DNA of 64,000 nucleotides from Selaginella moellendorffii (taxonomy: Eukaryota; Streptophyta; Lycopodiopsida; Selaginellales; Selaginellaceae), in assembly GCF_000143415.4 (NCBI RefSeq), contig NW_003314271.1, positions 186,001 to 250,000 on the forward strand, given 5' to 3'. This document shows positions 45,816-56,900 of this stretch, piece after piece (within the stretch, counting starts at the first letter, position 1; the number at the start of each line of letters is the position of its first letter). Made by a program: the position numbers and the translations under genes. The notes beneath the pieces were generated by a model. The model did not search any database. It saw only the letters and a program-made list of their open reading frames with translations, and was not told the DNA's origin.

Positions 45816-48500
45816 CAGGGCCTGGTGGTGGAGATATTTCGCCTGAGGAGCTAGACTTTATCCCTGATATTGTAAGGGGGACAATCTTGACGATGGACAT
45901 TGGCAAATATTTTGTGAGATTCTTGAGCACGATGGAGGTGGAAGGAGATGGAGTTGTGGATTTCCTGGAGGTTGGAGACAAATGCCTTAGAGTGGGGACT
46001 TGAACGAGAGGATTCGGATGGAGAAGGAAGTGAGAGATTGAATTGAGGATTTTGGCCAGAGTTTGCAAAGAAGGGGGAAATTCGAAGAGAGGAGTGAACA
46101 GAGTTGTTATAGGAGAACTCAGCAAGGGGAAGGATATCGAACCAGTTATCCTGATGATAGTTGATGAAGCATCTCAAGAATTGTTCCAACGTCTGAATCG
46201 TTCGCTCGGATTGCCCATCAGTTTGAGGATGATATGCCGAAAAGAGGTTGGCCTTCACTCCAAGCAGCTGCAAAAACCGTTGCCAGAAATGAGAGATGAA
46301 CTGAGGCCACCGATCCAAAACCACATCTGTAGGAATCCCATGAAGTCGGAAAATTTCCCTAAATACCAGTTTTGCCATGTCCTTGCCCGAAAACTCCTTG
46401 GTACATGGCAAGAAGTGCGCCATCTTTGTGAAGCGATCCACCACGACTAAAATGCTGTTGAAGCCTCCAGAACTCGGAAGATCACTCAAGAAATCCATGG
46501 AGATGGATTCTCAAGGACCTGAAGGGACCGGAAGGGAATGAAGCAAACCTGAAGGAAGGTGGCGAGGTACCTTATTCTGGGCACAAGTGTCACAGGAGGT
46601 AACAAAAGCTTTGATGTAATCGTCCATGTGAGGCCACCAAAAGTCCCTTGCAACTAGCTCATAGGTTTTCGCAATGCCGAAGTGACCAGCAGTCGGGCTA
46701 TCGTGGCACGCCATCAGGACCAACCTTTGAGCATCACCTTCAGGAACATAAAGCTACTCCCCACGGTACAATAAGCCATCTAAGAACTTGGACTCATCAA
46801 ATCGCCGACAGTCGAGAGTCACTGGGTGTCCAGCCTGAAAATGGGGAAAAATGTCACTGGCGAGATCATCAGATTGAAGATCGTTTCTGATTGCATCCAT
46901 CAAGGAGGAGTCCTGAGGGGCCAGGGAAATTGCCATAACTTGAAGCCGATCAGGACCGAGGATAACTTGATCCTATTGATCGAAGGCAGGATTACCAGGC
47001 CTGAGACTGAGATAGGAGCGCCTTGAAAGAGCATCAGGAAGGCCTTGAAGCTTTCCAGGTCTGTACTTGATAACAAAGTCAAACCGACTCAGGAATTGTG
47101 CCCACCTTGCTTGACGACGGCTTAAAACTCGGGAAGTGGCAAAGTACTTGAGATTTTTGTGATCCGTCTAGACTGTTGTTTGATGGCCTGCCCCCTCCAA
47201 GAAACGGCGCCACTCTCCAAAGGAATCCACGATAGCAAGGAGCTCCTTGTCGTGGATTTCATAATTGATCTCCGCAGGTTAGAATTTCCGAGAATGAAAG
47301 CGACCAGATGAAGTTCTTGATCTGCTCTGAGTTGAGACAGCACAGCACTGATGGCAAAGTCAGAGGCGTCAGACTCAATGAAGAAAGGTTGTGAGGAATC
47401 AACATGGATCAAAACGGGAGCAGAACTGAAGGCTGCCTTGAGTGTGTCGAAGGTGTGCTAGGCAGCAGCAGACCAAGAGAAGGGAACATCCTTGCAAGTG
47501 AGATGCGTGAGAAGAAGGACAATGTCAGAATAGTGATCAATGAATTTGCGGTAAAAATTGGCGAAGCCAAGGAAAACCTGAACTTCCGACATTGATTGTG
47601 GAGGCTCCCACTCGAGAATAGTCTTGACTTTGGTAGGATCCATCATGATACCCTCAGGAGTGACAATGTACCTAAGGAACTCCACATACTGCTGATCGAA
47701 GGAACATTTCTCAAGCTTCGCGTATAGGCCGTATTCTCGTAGCTTCGCCAGCACCTTGCGTACATGTTTGTCGTGCTCCTTCTGAGTTTTTGAGTAGATG
47801 AGGATGTCATCGAGGTAGACGATCACCATCTGATCAAGAAACTCCCGAAAGACGTCGTTCACCATGTGTTGGAAAACTGCTAGAGCATTTGTCAAGCCAA
47901 ATGGCATGACAGTGTACTCGAAGTGGCCATAGCGGGTTCGGAATGCAGTCTTCCATTCATCACTAGGCCGAATCCGGATCAGGTTGTATGCACCACAGAG
48001 GTCAATCTTGGTGAAGAAGTGGGCACTGCCGAGGCGTTCCAACAGATCCGAGATCAAGGGCAACAGATAACAGTTCCAAACAGTCACCTTGTTCAAACCT
48101 CGGTAATCGATGACTAGCCACAAACTCCCATCCTTCTTCTTGACAAAGAAGACAAGCGCTCCAGCCGGGGACTACAAATGCTGAATGTACCCCGAGGCAA
48201 GGTTCTCATCCACATACTCTTTGAGGGCCTTAAGCTCGAATGGGGATAACCCGTAGATAGGCCCCCACGGAGGTGATGCTCCTTCCTGTAAATCAATGGG
48301 ACAGTCATAAGGTCGATGAATAGGCAGTACACTAGCTTTTTTCTTGTCAAACACATCCCCAAAATCATAATACTTCTCAGGAAGACTGACAGGAAAAACA
48401 TGCAAAGCAAAAAGGAAAATAAGTTCTTCATGAAGGAGTTCTTTCATAGTGATTGTGGAGATAAGAGGAGGTGTATGACTAAATGGAATGATGAGACGAG
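45816..48500 (-). pseudogene. Pol of element 3: RT, RNase H, integrase, several stops
   Basis: RT (47458-48123) is open and carries [26 protein letters not shown] and an intact YLDD active site. RNase H follows with IESDASDFAISAVL. The integrase zinc finger has GHFG and CDTCAQNK (46560-46720); the core (45851-46498) has VVVDRFTKMAHF, VLDRWPQFISHFW (second catalytic D kept, the usual SDRG changed) and HPQTDGQSERT with the catalytic E. Stops interrupt it at about 48171, 47460, 47166, 46756 and 46513. In several cases the codon is one transition from CAG or TGG. Confidence 0.87.
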
Positions 48501-49169
48501 GATACTATCTAGTGTAAGATGGAAGAGAGGAAAAAGAAGAGGGTGAAAGCTTCATAGAGTTAGGAACAGAACCCCGATTTGAGTTTAGGGAACTTTTTCT
48601 GATTCGGACTCGATGAATAGCAGGGGAAGCCGTGGGAGATGGTGATGTGGGAGAGATGAGCTGTAATTCCTTCCAAAAAATTTGAGGCTGATGTAGTTGG
48701 AACCAAGGAAGACTGAGCACCACAGAGGAGGACTTGCTATTGATGATGTTGAAGGCGATATCGGTGACGGTAGACCTGATGTGTACTCGAATGGGCAACG
48801 TATCCCTAAGTCCATAAGATGGAGACACAAAATGCCCGCCGATGCCTTCAACCCTCAGATCCTATATGGTAGGAGAAAGAGGAACGTGATGTCGGGCAGA
48901 AAAGGCCATGTCCATGAAGCAGGAAGTTGCACCCGAGTCCAGTAGCGCCAGAGCCTTGAGTCCTGATTGTCCGGTGAAAGAAAGGAGACATGGGACGCGG
49001 AAGTTGCGGGAATTGGTGGTGGCTTTGATGAAAGGTGGTCAGAAGCTTGATAAAGAAGAAAAGTGATTTTTATTCGGGGAGTCCAAATAGACAGCTCCTA
49101 CTCTGTTTGGACAGGGTCGTTTCCCGACTGCAACTGAGGTGGACTTTGAGGCAGAGTGAACTCGAGCAA
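48501..49169 (-). pseudogene. Protease region of element 3
   Basis: The minus strand at 48928-48939 encodes D-S-G-A in LALLDSGATSCFMD, an intact retropepsin active site. A stop about 20 codons later (near 48863) and another near 48506 split the frame from RT. It follows directly after the Gag stop. Confidence 0.8.
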
Positions 49170-50069
49170 TCAGGGAGGCTTCTTGGGACACACAGCTGCT
49201 TTGTGATTAGGATCAGCATAGTAGAGGCAAAGATTATCAGATATTCGACGTTGCTTCTCAGCAGGACTCAACTTCCCTCTAATGAGTCGGGGAGTACCAG
49301 AAATATCCATCGAGACTGGAGCAGTAGGTTCAGGAGTATGCCCCGAAGACTCAAGTTGGGATTCCTGAGTCTGGGACAGAAAAACAGCGGTGCAGCGACT
49401 TTCCTGACGACGTTCAAAGAGACGATTGTCACATCGAACAGCTTTGTTGATGGCGTCTGACAGGTCCTTGGGATCCTCGATGGTGAGCAACAAATCCTTG
49501 ACACTGTTGTTGAGGCCGAAACAAAATTGGTCAATCAGGGCCCGCTCATCCCACTGAGTGTCCAAGGCAAGGAGTTGGAACTCTGCAGCGTAGACCGAGG
49601 CAAGACGAGACCCCTGAGAGAGACGTCTCATCTTTGTGGTAGCAGCCCGAACCCGATCAGTCTCACCAAAACATGCTTCGAGCTTCTCTTTGAACAATTG
49701 AAGATCCATCAGCTCCGAAACCACGACCCCTTTCATGCTCTTCTCCAGAAGAGGAGAAAACCATGACAAAGCTGCACCTTCGAGCAACATCCCGATCATG
49801 CTGATTTGAGACTTGGGAGTGGGGTACCGTCGATGTTGAAGTGCGAAGATTAGCTCCATCTGGTTCAGGAATCCGTGAAGCTCCAAACATTTGCCTGGGA
49901 ACTTTGCTAGGAAACTCACCTTCGGTTCAAGAACTTTGCTGGATCCTTGGGCCAAAAGTGAAGCAAGCTCCTGCTGCATGCGAAGAAGGGTCGCCTTCAG
50001 CTTGGTATTCTCAGACTGGATTTTTGCAAGGACTTCGGCAAAGAAATTAGGATGGCTTGGAGACTCCAT
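49170..50069 (-). CDS. Gag of element 3, open reading frame of 300 aa
   Basis: ATG at 50069 (MESPSHPNFF) opens a stop-free frame to 49170. A coiled-coil-prone start (residues 10-45) is followed by a retrotransposon Gag domain with FPGKCLELHGFLNQMEL, WFSPLLEK and FGETDRVRAATTKM. The carboxy end has one zinc knuckle, CLYYADPNHKAAVC, in which the second metal-binding cysteine of CX2CX4HX4C is a tyrosine (TGT to TAT would do this). It would form the particle and bind RNA. The frame is intact but RNA binding is probably impaired. This is a transposon gene. Confidence 0.82.
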   Translation of the reverse strand: MESPSHPNFFAEVLAKIQSENTKLKATLLRMQQELASLLAQGSSKVLEPKVSFLAKFPGKCLELHGFLNQMELIFALQHRRYPTPKSQISMIGMLLEGAALSWFSPLLEKSMKGVVVSELMDLQLFKEKLEACFGETDRVRAATTKMRRLSQGSRLASVYAAEFQLLALDTQWDERALIDQFCFGLNNSVKDLLLTIEDPKDLSDAINKAVRCDNRLFERRQESRCTAVFLSQTQESQLESSGHTPEPTAPVSMDISGTPRLIRGKLSPAEKQRRISDNLCLYYADPNHKAAVCPKKPP

Positions 50070-50165
50070 CGGCAAAAAGAAAGAAAAAAAGGGGGAAAAA
50101 GACAAAGGCAATCAAACAATCGAAACGAGCTAAAGCAAAAGTAAAAAGAAAAATCTGAATCAAAC

Positions 50166-50578
50166 TGTCAAGACCCCTAACAAGATCAAGATTGGAAAAT
50201 GCAAAAGACAAAGAGAAAAGCTAGTGGAAGAAAAGAAGAGGCCTTAGACTGGCGTTGATTCAAATTGTGGAGAAATGGAACAAGGCTAACCTATATATAC
50301 TATAGGTTGATGAAGCTCCACCACTCTTGGATCGAGGACGGCCTAAATATAATTGAGGTCGAGGAGGCGCCACATCAATATCAGGAATGTGGCTCGAGAC
50401 TCAGGAATCGTACAAGAAATTAGAGAGTCAGGAATAGGGAAGTGTCTCAAGAGTTAGAAATAGGGAAGTGTCTCGAGAGTCAGGAATAGGGAAGTGTCTC
50501 GAGAATCAAGAATGTGGTCTGCAAGTCAGGAATCCGGCGAGAGTCAAGAATGTGGCAAGAATTGGGGGATTCTTGACA
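50166..50578 (-). repeat. 5' LTR of element 3
   Basis: 413 bp, matching 44930-45342, with the TATA-like run at 50291-50306. Just inside it the minus strand reads GTTTGATTCAGATTTTTC, which is not complementary to a tRNA CCA end, so a standard primer-binding site is not visible. Confidence 0.9.
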
Positions 50579-51082
50579 GCTTCGGCACTTCGTGTGCATG
50601 GTGAAATCTTTAGTCATGGGGTAGCTATTGTTGACTGGTTATATCACCCGTCTCTCTGTCGATGTTCCTTATTCCATTAAAAGGGCGTGACCGTGTAAAC
50701 AACTCTAATTGCCTGTTTATAGTAGTTTATCTAAACCTTACCAACAGGTTTGGTTTCTTTGCTCATGAGGGTTGGGGCCTTTAGCTTCTCTCTCTATGTT
50801 CCTGCAGGTAGGGGTGTATCACATTTTTGTAAGTTGGGTGACACCCAGAGCAGCAAGGGTGGCTGACTCTGTTGGTTATTTCCTTGTCGGCGACGGCCGG
50901 AAGGTGTCTGAGCTGGTAGCGCATCCGCGTTAGACAAAGAGGTTACCTCCTAGCTCATTTAAGTTGGTGCAATTCTTACATAGTGTGAATACCGTGAACT
51001 TTTTCTGGAGTTGTTTCCTTGGCAGTATTCTAGACTTGAGTATGCATCGACGAGGACGTCAATCTTCCCTAGGGGGGGAGAG

Positions 51083-52136
51083 TGTTGCGAATGTGACTTC
51101 GGGTATTGAAAGTTATCTGTTGGCTAGTCCTTATGGACATTCTTTCCTTACTACCATGATGGCAGGAGACCGGTATTGCTGGTTCCCTTTATCAACCCCT
51201 CTTGTTCAAGTGTTAGTAAACTGGGCTTAACACCTATACTTAGCCAGATGGACATAAGGTAGGAACTTCTATGTGTTTCTAGCTGAGCATACTCGGCCTG
51301 ACTCTTAGTTCTCTTTTGCTCTGTTTTGCACTGGCTTGACAAGAACCCTCACATATTGAGATTAGTCCCTCAATATTGCTGGATGATAGTTTACCATGTC
51401 TGCCAAACACCCTCGTTGTCATGCCCTTTGTGTTAGTCTCATTTCGGTCCCAAATGCTATTTATGGAAAGTGTTAGATTTGCTCATTTGGCACATCTACG
51501 GAATGTAGAGATTGTCCTAAACACAATGGTGTTCGTCCCATGTCCAAATTCACAATCTAGTGCCATTCCATATTTAGTAAGTTTTGAGCTTGTCCCAAAG
51601 ACTAACTCCTAATACTGTTCCTCAAGGGGGGGGGGGCCTGTGGGGGGTTCCAAATGTATAGTAGGGATAGTGGGTAGGTCGGTGTTTGTCCTTGTTCTAC
51701 GTTTGGCTTGGGTCTAAGCCCAAGTTGCATTCTATGCTAGCTGGTGGAGTACCCATGTCCTCACGTTAGGCCACCAATATGCCAAAATAGCGCCAGACTC
51801 CATTTAGCTTCATCTTGTGTCCTGGTCCTGGCATTGGGATGCTAGTTGCTCCAGGACTATTCCAAGTCGCTCCAGGCTCCTGTCCCTTTGCTCCTTGGGC
51901 TGTATGCTCGGGAGTTGCTTCGTGGACCGGTTCCATCACTCCTTGGCTCCATGCTTGGGAGTTTGGCACCGTTCTTTCGTTCAATGGCCCAAGGCCTTGA
52001 ACCTCAAGTTCCACACCACTGTCCTATGGACACGTGGCATATGACACGTGGCATAAAGTGGGTTTAGGTTCCGCTTTGTGGTGTTATCCTATAGCAAACC
52101 ACCATAGGATAAATGGTAAAAATCACGTGCACTACA
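51083..52136 (+). repeat. 3' LTR of A2
   Basis: Starts TGTTGCGAATGTGAC at the polypurine tract and ends GTGCACTACA. It is about 100 bp shorter than A1 LTRs: part of the segment after the G tract is missing. Its right neighbour is the interior of another A copy (A3). Confidence 0.83.
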
Positions 52137-52627
52137 TTGAGTCTTGAAAGTTTGCATTCCTCGACTGAGAGTCATTCTTTCTCTAGGATGGAAAATTTTC
52201 CACAAATTTTCTTAGACTTTTCCAATGGTTGATCTGTTGGTCACTTTGCTCAAAAACCATTTCGTTTTCGTAAGCCAGTACAAACTAGTGAAGGGGTTGG
52301 AGTTGACTTTGGTTAGCATAAACCTTAGTAGGTAGTTTGTATAATACGGCCCAAAAGGGATGCTGATTTTTGGGGCTAAGGCAATTGAGTTGGATAGAGT
52401 CTGAAGTTGGTGTAAAAAAGTGTCTGTTGCACTTTTCTAGAAAGGTGACACTTGTGCCTTTCTTCTGTAGTGTTATGTTTGGTGGCAGGTTGCACCTTGC
52501 ATTTCGTTACACTCTATGAGAGTAGTGAGCTCTCACTGATCTTGATTTGGTCTTGGTAGCTTTGCGCCTTTGCTGAGGATGGTGATGTTCAACTTAGTTG
52601 TTTGAGGTTGAGATGTTGGTACCCATA
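52137..52627 (+). mobile_element. Family A interior fragment A3, left part
   Basis: Collinear with A1 from about 24265 to 24752. A2 appears to have inserted to its left and B1 sequence starts abruptly at 52628. Confidence 0.75.
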
Positions 52628-52894
52628 CTGAGGTGGAGTCTGAGACGGAGTCTGAGATGGGCCGAGACGGAGTCCGAGATGGAGTCCGAGATGGACCCGA
52701 GATGGAATCCGAGATGGAATCCGAGATGGAGTCTGAGATGGACCCAAGATGGGGTCCGAGGTCGAGACCGAGACTGGGACCGAGACCGAGACCGGGACCA
52801 AGACCGGGACCGAGACCGAGACCGAGACCGCGATCGAGACCGAGACCGAGACCGCGATCGAGACCGAGACCGAGACCGGGGCCGAGGCCGAGAT

Positions 52895-52934
<40 letters not shown>

Positions 52935-53965
52935 TCCGAGTCCGAGTTCGAGTTCGAGTTCGAGTCTAAGAGGGTGAAAGCCCAAAGCATTCATCTCCCA
53001 GACCCTGGGGGGTTTGGTGAGCTCCAAAAGTATAGTAGAGAGAGGACTACAGTGGAGCCAATTTGGCCAGGAAAGGCCAGTTTGGCCCAGGAAGGCTGTA
53101 CCCAGGTGTTGGGTGGTGAGCTGCCCACTGGGAAGTCCAAGACTAGAGTGAACATGGACTGACAAGTGGGGTAGCTTGGTGAAGTGTTCAAGAGCCGGCT
53201 CTAGTTCCCCCGGGAGATCAACTGGCCGATGCTCCCAGTCCAAGTGTGGGTGGCACTACCTACTTGGATACCTAGTGTGGCTCAACGGAACCTTGCTCTA
53301 AGCCCATGGCTAGAGCACCCAAAGGCAGAAGGCGAGGAGAGTACCCATGAGGCCTACGTATGGCCACGATGTTCCGAAATGTTGTCCCAAAGGCCCAGAC
53401 TGTGGAAAGGAAGAGGAGTAGTCCTCTGGAGTAGAGACCAAGGATACAACCGTGTGGTGAGGAAGTCCCAGAGGACAGTTGGATTTAGTGGTCGGGCTTG
53501 TGGGCCTTGATCTAGTGGCAGTGTTCGCGAACACAGCCATAAAGGGAAAGGGACTTGGTGGGGACCGGAAAAAAGATATTGGGGAAGGCTATTCCCCATA
53601 TCTGAGGGCATCCTAAGGATGCTAAGGGGTGGATCTGGGATGATCCCTCGTGGACGGATGGCCTAGCCTTTGAAAGACGGGATTGTAATGTAGGTGGTAT
53701 TGGACCACCGATGTGACCAAGGTGAATAGGCATGGCCTAGCGTAACGGGTTGGTGTATCAGTGGTACCTTGGGGTGTCAGTCAAGGGATCAGACATGTGG
53801 AGCACTTGGACCAAGTGCAAAGGTTGAGTGGCATGGATGCCATTCTCGGGGATAGCAAGCCCCAAGTCCGGAATAGGATTTATGGACGTTGTGAGTGAGA
53901 CTCCTCTAAGTGGTCGGAGGTGTGGTTAAGTGACTAAAGTAGAATGGAAAAATTAGTCGCTTACA
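52628..53965 (+). repeat. 5' LTR of B1, truncated
   Basis: Begins inside the dodecamer array, then hexamer arrays (GAGACC, then CCCGAG and TCCGAG types) to 52965. The GGGTGAAAGCCCAAAGC module with TATA-like AAAAGTATAGTAG follows at 52972-53036, then unique LTR sequence ending GTCGCTTACA. Confidence 0.85.
52634..52966. repeat. Stop-free GA-rich minisatellite in B LTR (B1 5')
   Basis: About 330 bp of units GAGTCCGAGATG and GACCCGAGATG, changing to GAGACC hexamers and then to CCCGAG and TCCGAG hexamers. Because unit lengths are multiples of three and contain no stop on either strand, long ORFs appear in several frames. Same array at 58217-58799 and 60541-61085. Confidence 0.9.
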
Positions 53966-53968
53966 ACT

Positions 53969-53980
53969 TGGTATCGGAGC
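53969..53980 (+). promoter_or_regulatory. Primer-binding site of B1
   Basis: TGGTATCGGAGC three bases after the LTR matches TGGTATCAGAGC at 11 of 12 positions (initiator tRNA-Met). The same sequence is in B2 at 62097-62108. Confidence 0.88.
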
Positions 53981-56900
53981 TGTTCCTTAGTTCGACTCTT
54001 ATTGGTGGCCAAGTATATCACCACTTGTATTGGAATTGGAAAGTCCTAGGTATGGACCTATCCTCGAGGAGTAGCATATCAAGAGGATATAGCTCTCCAC
54101 TCGAGTTCATGCGTGAACTTGTGCGTAATGTGGTGGATGGAAAAGGGCCAGTAAGGGAACTACTTTGGGATCTTGGGAACAGTATAAGGTTTCCTCAGAG
54201 AGTTGAGGATGTGATCCAGATGAGCGTTTGACGCAGCAAACGGGCTAAAGTAGTTGTGATAAACAACTATAGTTGGGATCACGGGAAAAATACAGACTCC
54301 AAAACGATAAAGGAGTCACAAAATTACCCTCATATAGTTGAGGCTGATGCTCATAAATTTGAGACTAGAATTGATGACCGTGGGAGGTCAAATACGGAAG
54401 AGGACACAAGTCCTTGAAATGGTAGCTAGGGCTACCTTTAATAAATGTTGGAACAACCCAAGGAGTGGGGGGTGTACTTAGAAGATGAGTTGGTATTCTC
54501 GTCACGTGGACAAGTGGTCATAAGGGGCAAAAGGTTGCCTCTAGAGAACAAATCAAGTGTCGGAGTAACACTTGCAAAGATGGTCTTTCCGAGTAGGACA
54601 TGAATACAAGGAGTTGTATTCCAGTGAGCTAGCACCTCAAAAGTAGGACCTCATAAGTCCTCGGATTAGCAAAGTCCAAAAAGATGAATGACTCCAATAA
54701 AGTCAAGGAATAATCCTAAGGGATTGATGGAAGCATTTGGACTGAGGTGTGTGGTGCCCCACGAAGGATGGGGAGGATCTTGAGATCCAAGCATGAGAAC
54801 CGTGTGTATCTCATTGATGGCAGAAGGTGCCATGCTAAAGTCGTGGGAAAGAGTTTCTCGGAAGAAAACAACTTTGACACAAAGTTGTGCATAAACTCTA
54901 TGGTGCAGTGCTAATGGATAAGTGGCATAAGAGACAACTATATTGGTCTTGGCAAAAAGACCTAGACACAAGTAAGAAGTGTCATAAAGGTAGGCTCGTG
55001 GAGCCAATGGTGTGGAGACACCGTTGGTGGGTTCATGAAAACCCTATCCAAAGGAATTCCAATGGAAATGGGAATGGCATAGCCTAAGCTAGAAGGCATG
55101 CGGTTAGAGTGTGGTGACCCAGATAATAATGGAGGTGTGGAAGCACCAGCAATGAGTTGTAGGACTTGACAACTATGAGGCAACTAAGCAAAAAGTGCAA
55201 AATAATTCGTTAAACTGGTAGAAGGCAACTACCTAAGACTTCTTATTAGGATAAGGAAGTTAAATATACCCTTATGAGGGATAAATTGCTTATGTTGCAA
55301 TATAATAAGTCAATGTCAAAAGGAGAATATTCATTGTCAAAGAGACCATCATTGAGACACCCAAACACTCTAGAACACTAGAAGGTGGTGTTTGGTGTTA
55401 TGAGGGCAATGAATAAGGCCCAAGGGACTAAGTCCTTAGTGAATGATGGATAGGAAATGCCATCCAAATGTCCAAGGTTGTGGAGACGGGAGGAATCTGT
55501 CTACCCGATTTGGACAAAGCCAAAAATGGGATTTTGGCAAAGCTAGTGATGGGCATATCGAGACCCATAAGTAGCAACGATAATTTCGGTGTGTGGGATT
55601 ATAAGGTGAGCATGCCTAAATTGAGGAACCACTCCCTAAACTATTAGGTAAGTTCATCCCTATAAATACTTGCTAAGGCATGGTAAAATGTGCAAAGCTA
55701 TCCTCCTAGTCTGGAGGAGAATAACCAAAGGAAATATATGGGGCTAAAAGGCAAGTAGTATTGGGATGGAACTGAACCATAGAATCGAAGGGCATAACCA
55801 ACGGTGGTTATGTAAGTTAAGAGTGGAGAATCAAGAGGGTGCTCGAGGATGTTGTTACTAGCAACCGCAATGCCATGGAGAGTCTAGAATATGGAATTAT
55901 CCATGTTGGACCATATGGTGAGTAGGGAGCTTGCAAAGGAGAAGCCTTAGCAAGCTAAAGGACAGAGTTCTTAGAAGGTTCTCGAAGACAATCCTAGGTA
56001 GATAAGTACCTAGTCAGCCAAGTGTAAATGGTTTATAGAATGCACGAAATCAGAGTGGCGCAGCAGAAGCATGGTCTTGAAGCTTGTCATGAAGCGAGGC
56101 TATCAAGGTTGGGGAAGTAGTTCCCGAGTGTTCAAAGAGAGGGCTTTGAACAAAAATCAATGGTTAAGGACTTTCACACTTATGCATGAACCATGTTACA
56201 GTGGCCGGATGACTTGCTAAGTGAGATTGGCAAGTCGGGGGAACGAATACCCTAGTTAAAGGAGCCAACTTCAAAGGGTGGCCCATGGGGCCGAGCATGG
56301 AGGAGTCCATGCATGATCACAGACATGTCAAGTGAGAGGACTTGGCAGTGTGGAGGAACTAGGTTCCTAAGTTGTGATCTGTAGCACACTTTAAATATAA
56401 GTTGGTGCACCGGCGTGGGGAGTCATACCAGGCATCCTGTGTGATGCCGTCTGTAGATGCATATACGGAGGTTGGGTTCAAGTCCCGACCCTCTAGTGCT
56501 TGGGTTTGAGTCCCAAATCACTAGGGCGTGGTGATGGTTTGGAATATGAGGACACTCATTTTTCAGTGGTCATGGACTCTCAGTGAGGAGATTGGTTTGG
56601 GCACACCGCCAAGCGAGGGATGCCTCGGAGTTGTGATGCACAATTGGATTGCTTAGTGTGGCTCGGTATATTTAACTTGAACACTTGGTGCGAGTGGCAC
56701 CAAGGACGTGGTGAATGAGATAGGGACACCCAGTCTCAGTTGTTATGGACCCTTGGCTGAAAGGGCTAGCTTGGGTGCACCGCCAAGTGTGGGGGATGCC
56801 CCCGAGGTCATGGTGAACAACTTAAAGGTTTGGAAGACTTAATACCTATTGGCAAACCGGTTAAGGTGCCAATGTGTGATCACTAGGTGATCTTATGGCT

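Larger units (their letters stand above)
44930..50578 (-). mobile_element. Chromovirus with intact termini (element 3), TSD GCTTC
   Basis: LTRs at 44930-45342 and 50166-50578 are each 413 bp (TGTCAAGACCCC to TTGACA or CTGACA). GCTTC at 44925-44929 and 50579-50583 is a perfect 5-bp target duplication, and the interrupted A2 sequence rejoins exactly. Gag, protease, RT, RNase H, integrase and chromodomain follow in order on the minus strand. The LTRs differ at roughly 20 sites, apparently all transitions. Pol is broken by several stops, gag is open. Confidence 0.93.
39263..52136 (+). mobile_element. Family A LTR element A2, split by element 3
   Basis: 5' LTR 39263-40452, degraded primer-binding site TGGTATTAGAGG (40455-40466), interior 40453-44929 and 50579-51082, polypurine tract 51071-51082, 3' LTR 51083-52136. 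Removing the nested chromovirus leaves about 7.2 kb, the size of A1, and the interior is collinear. The LTRs are clearly more diverged than those of A1. No coding capacity. Confidence 0.85.
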
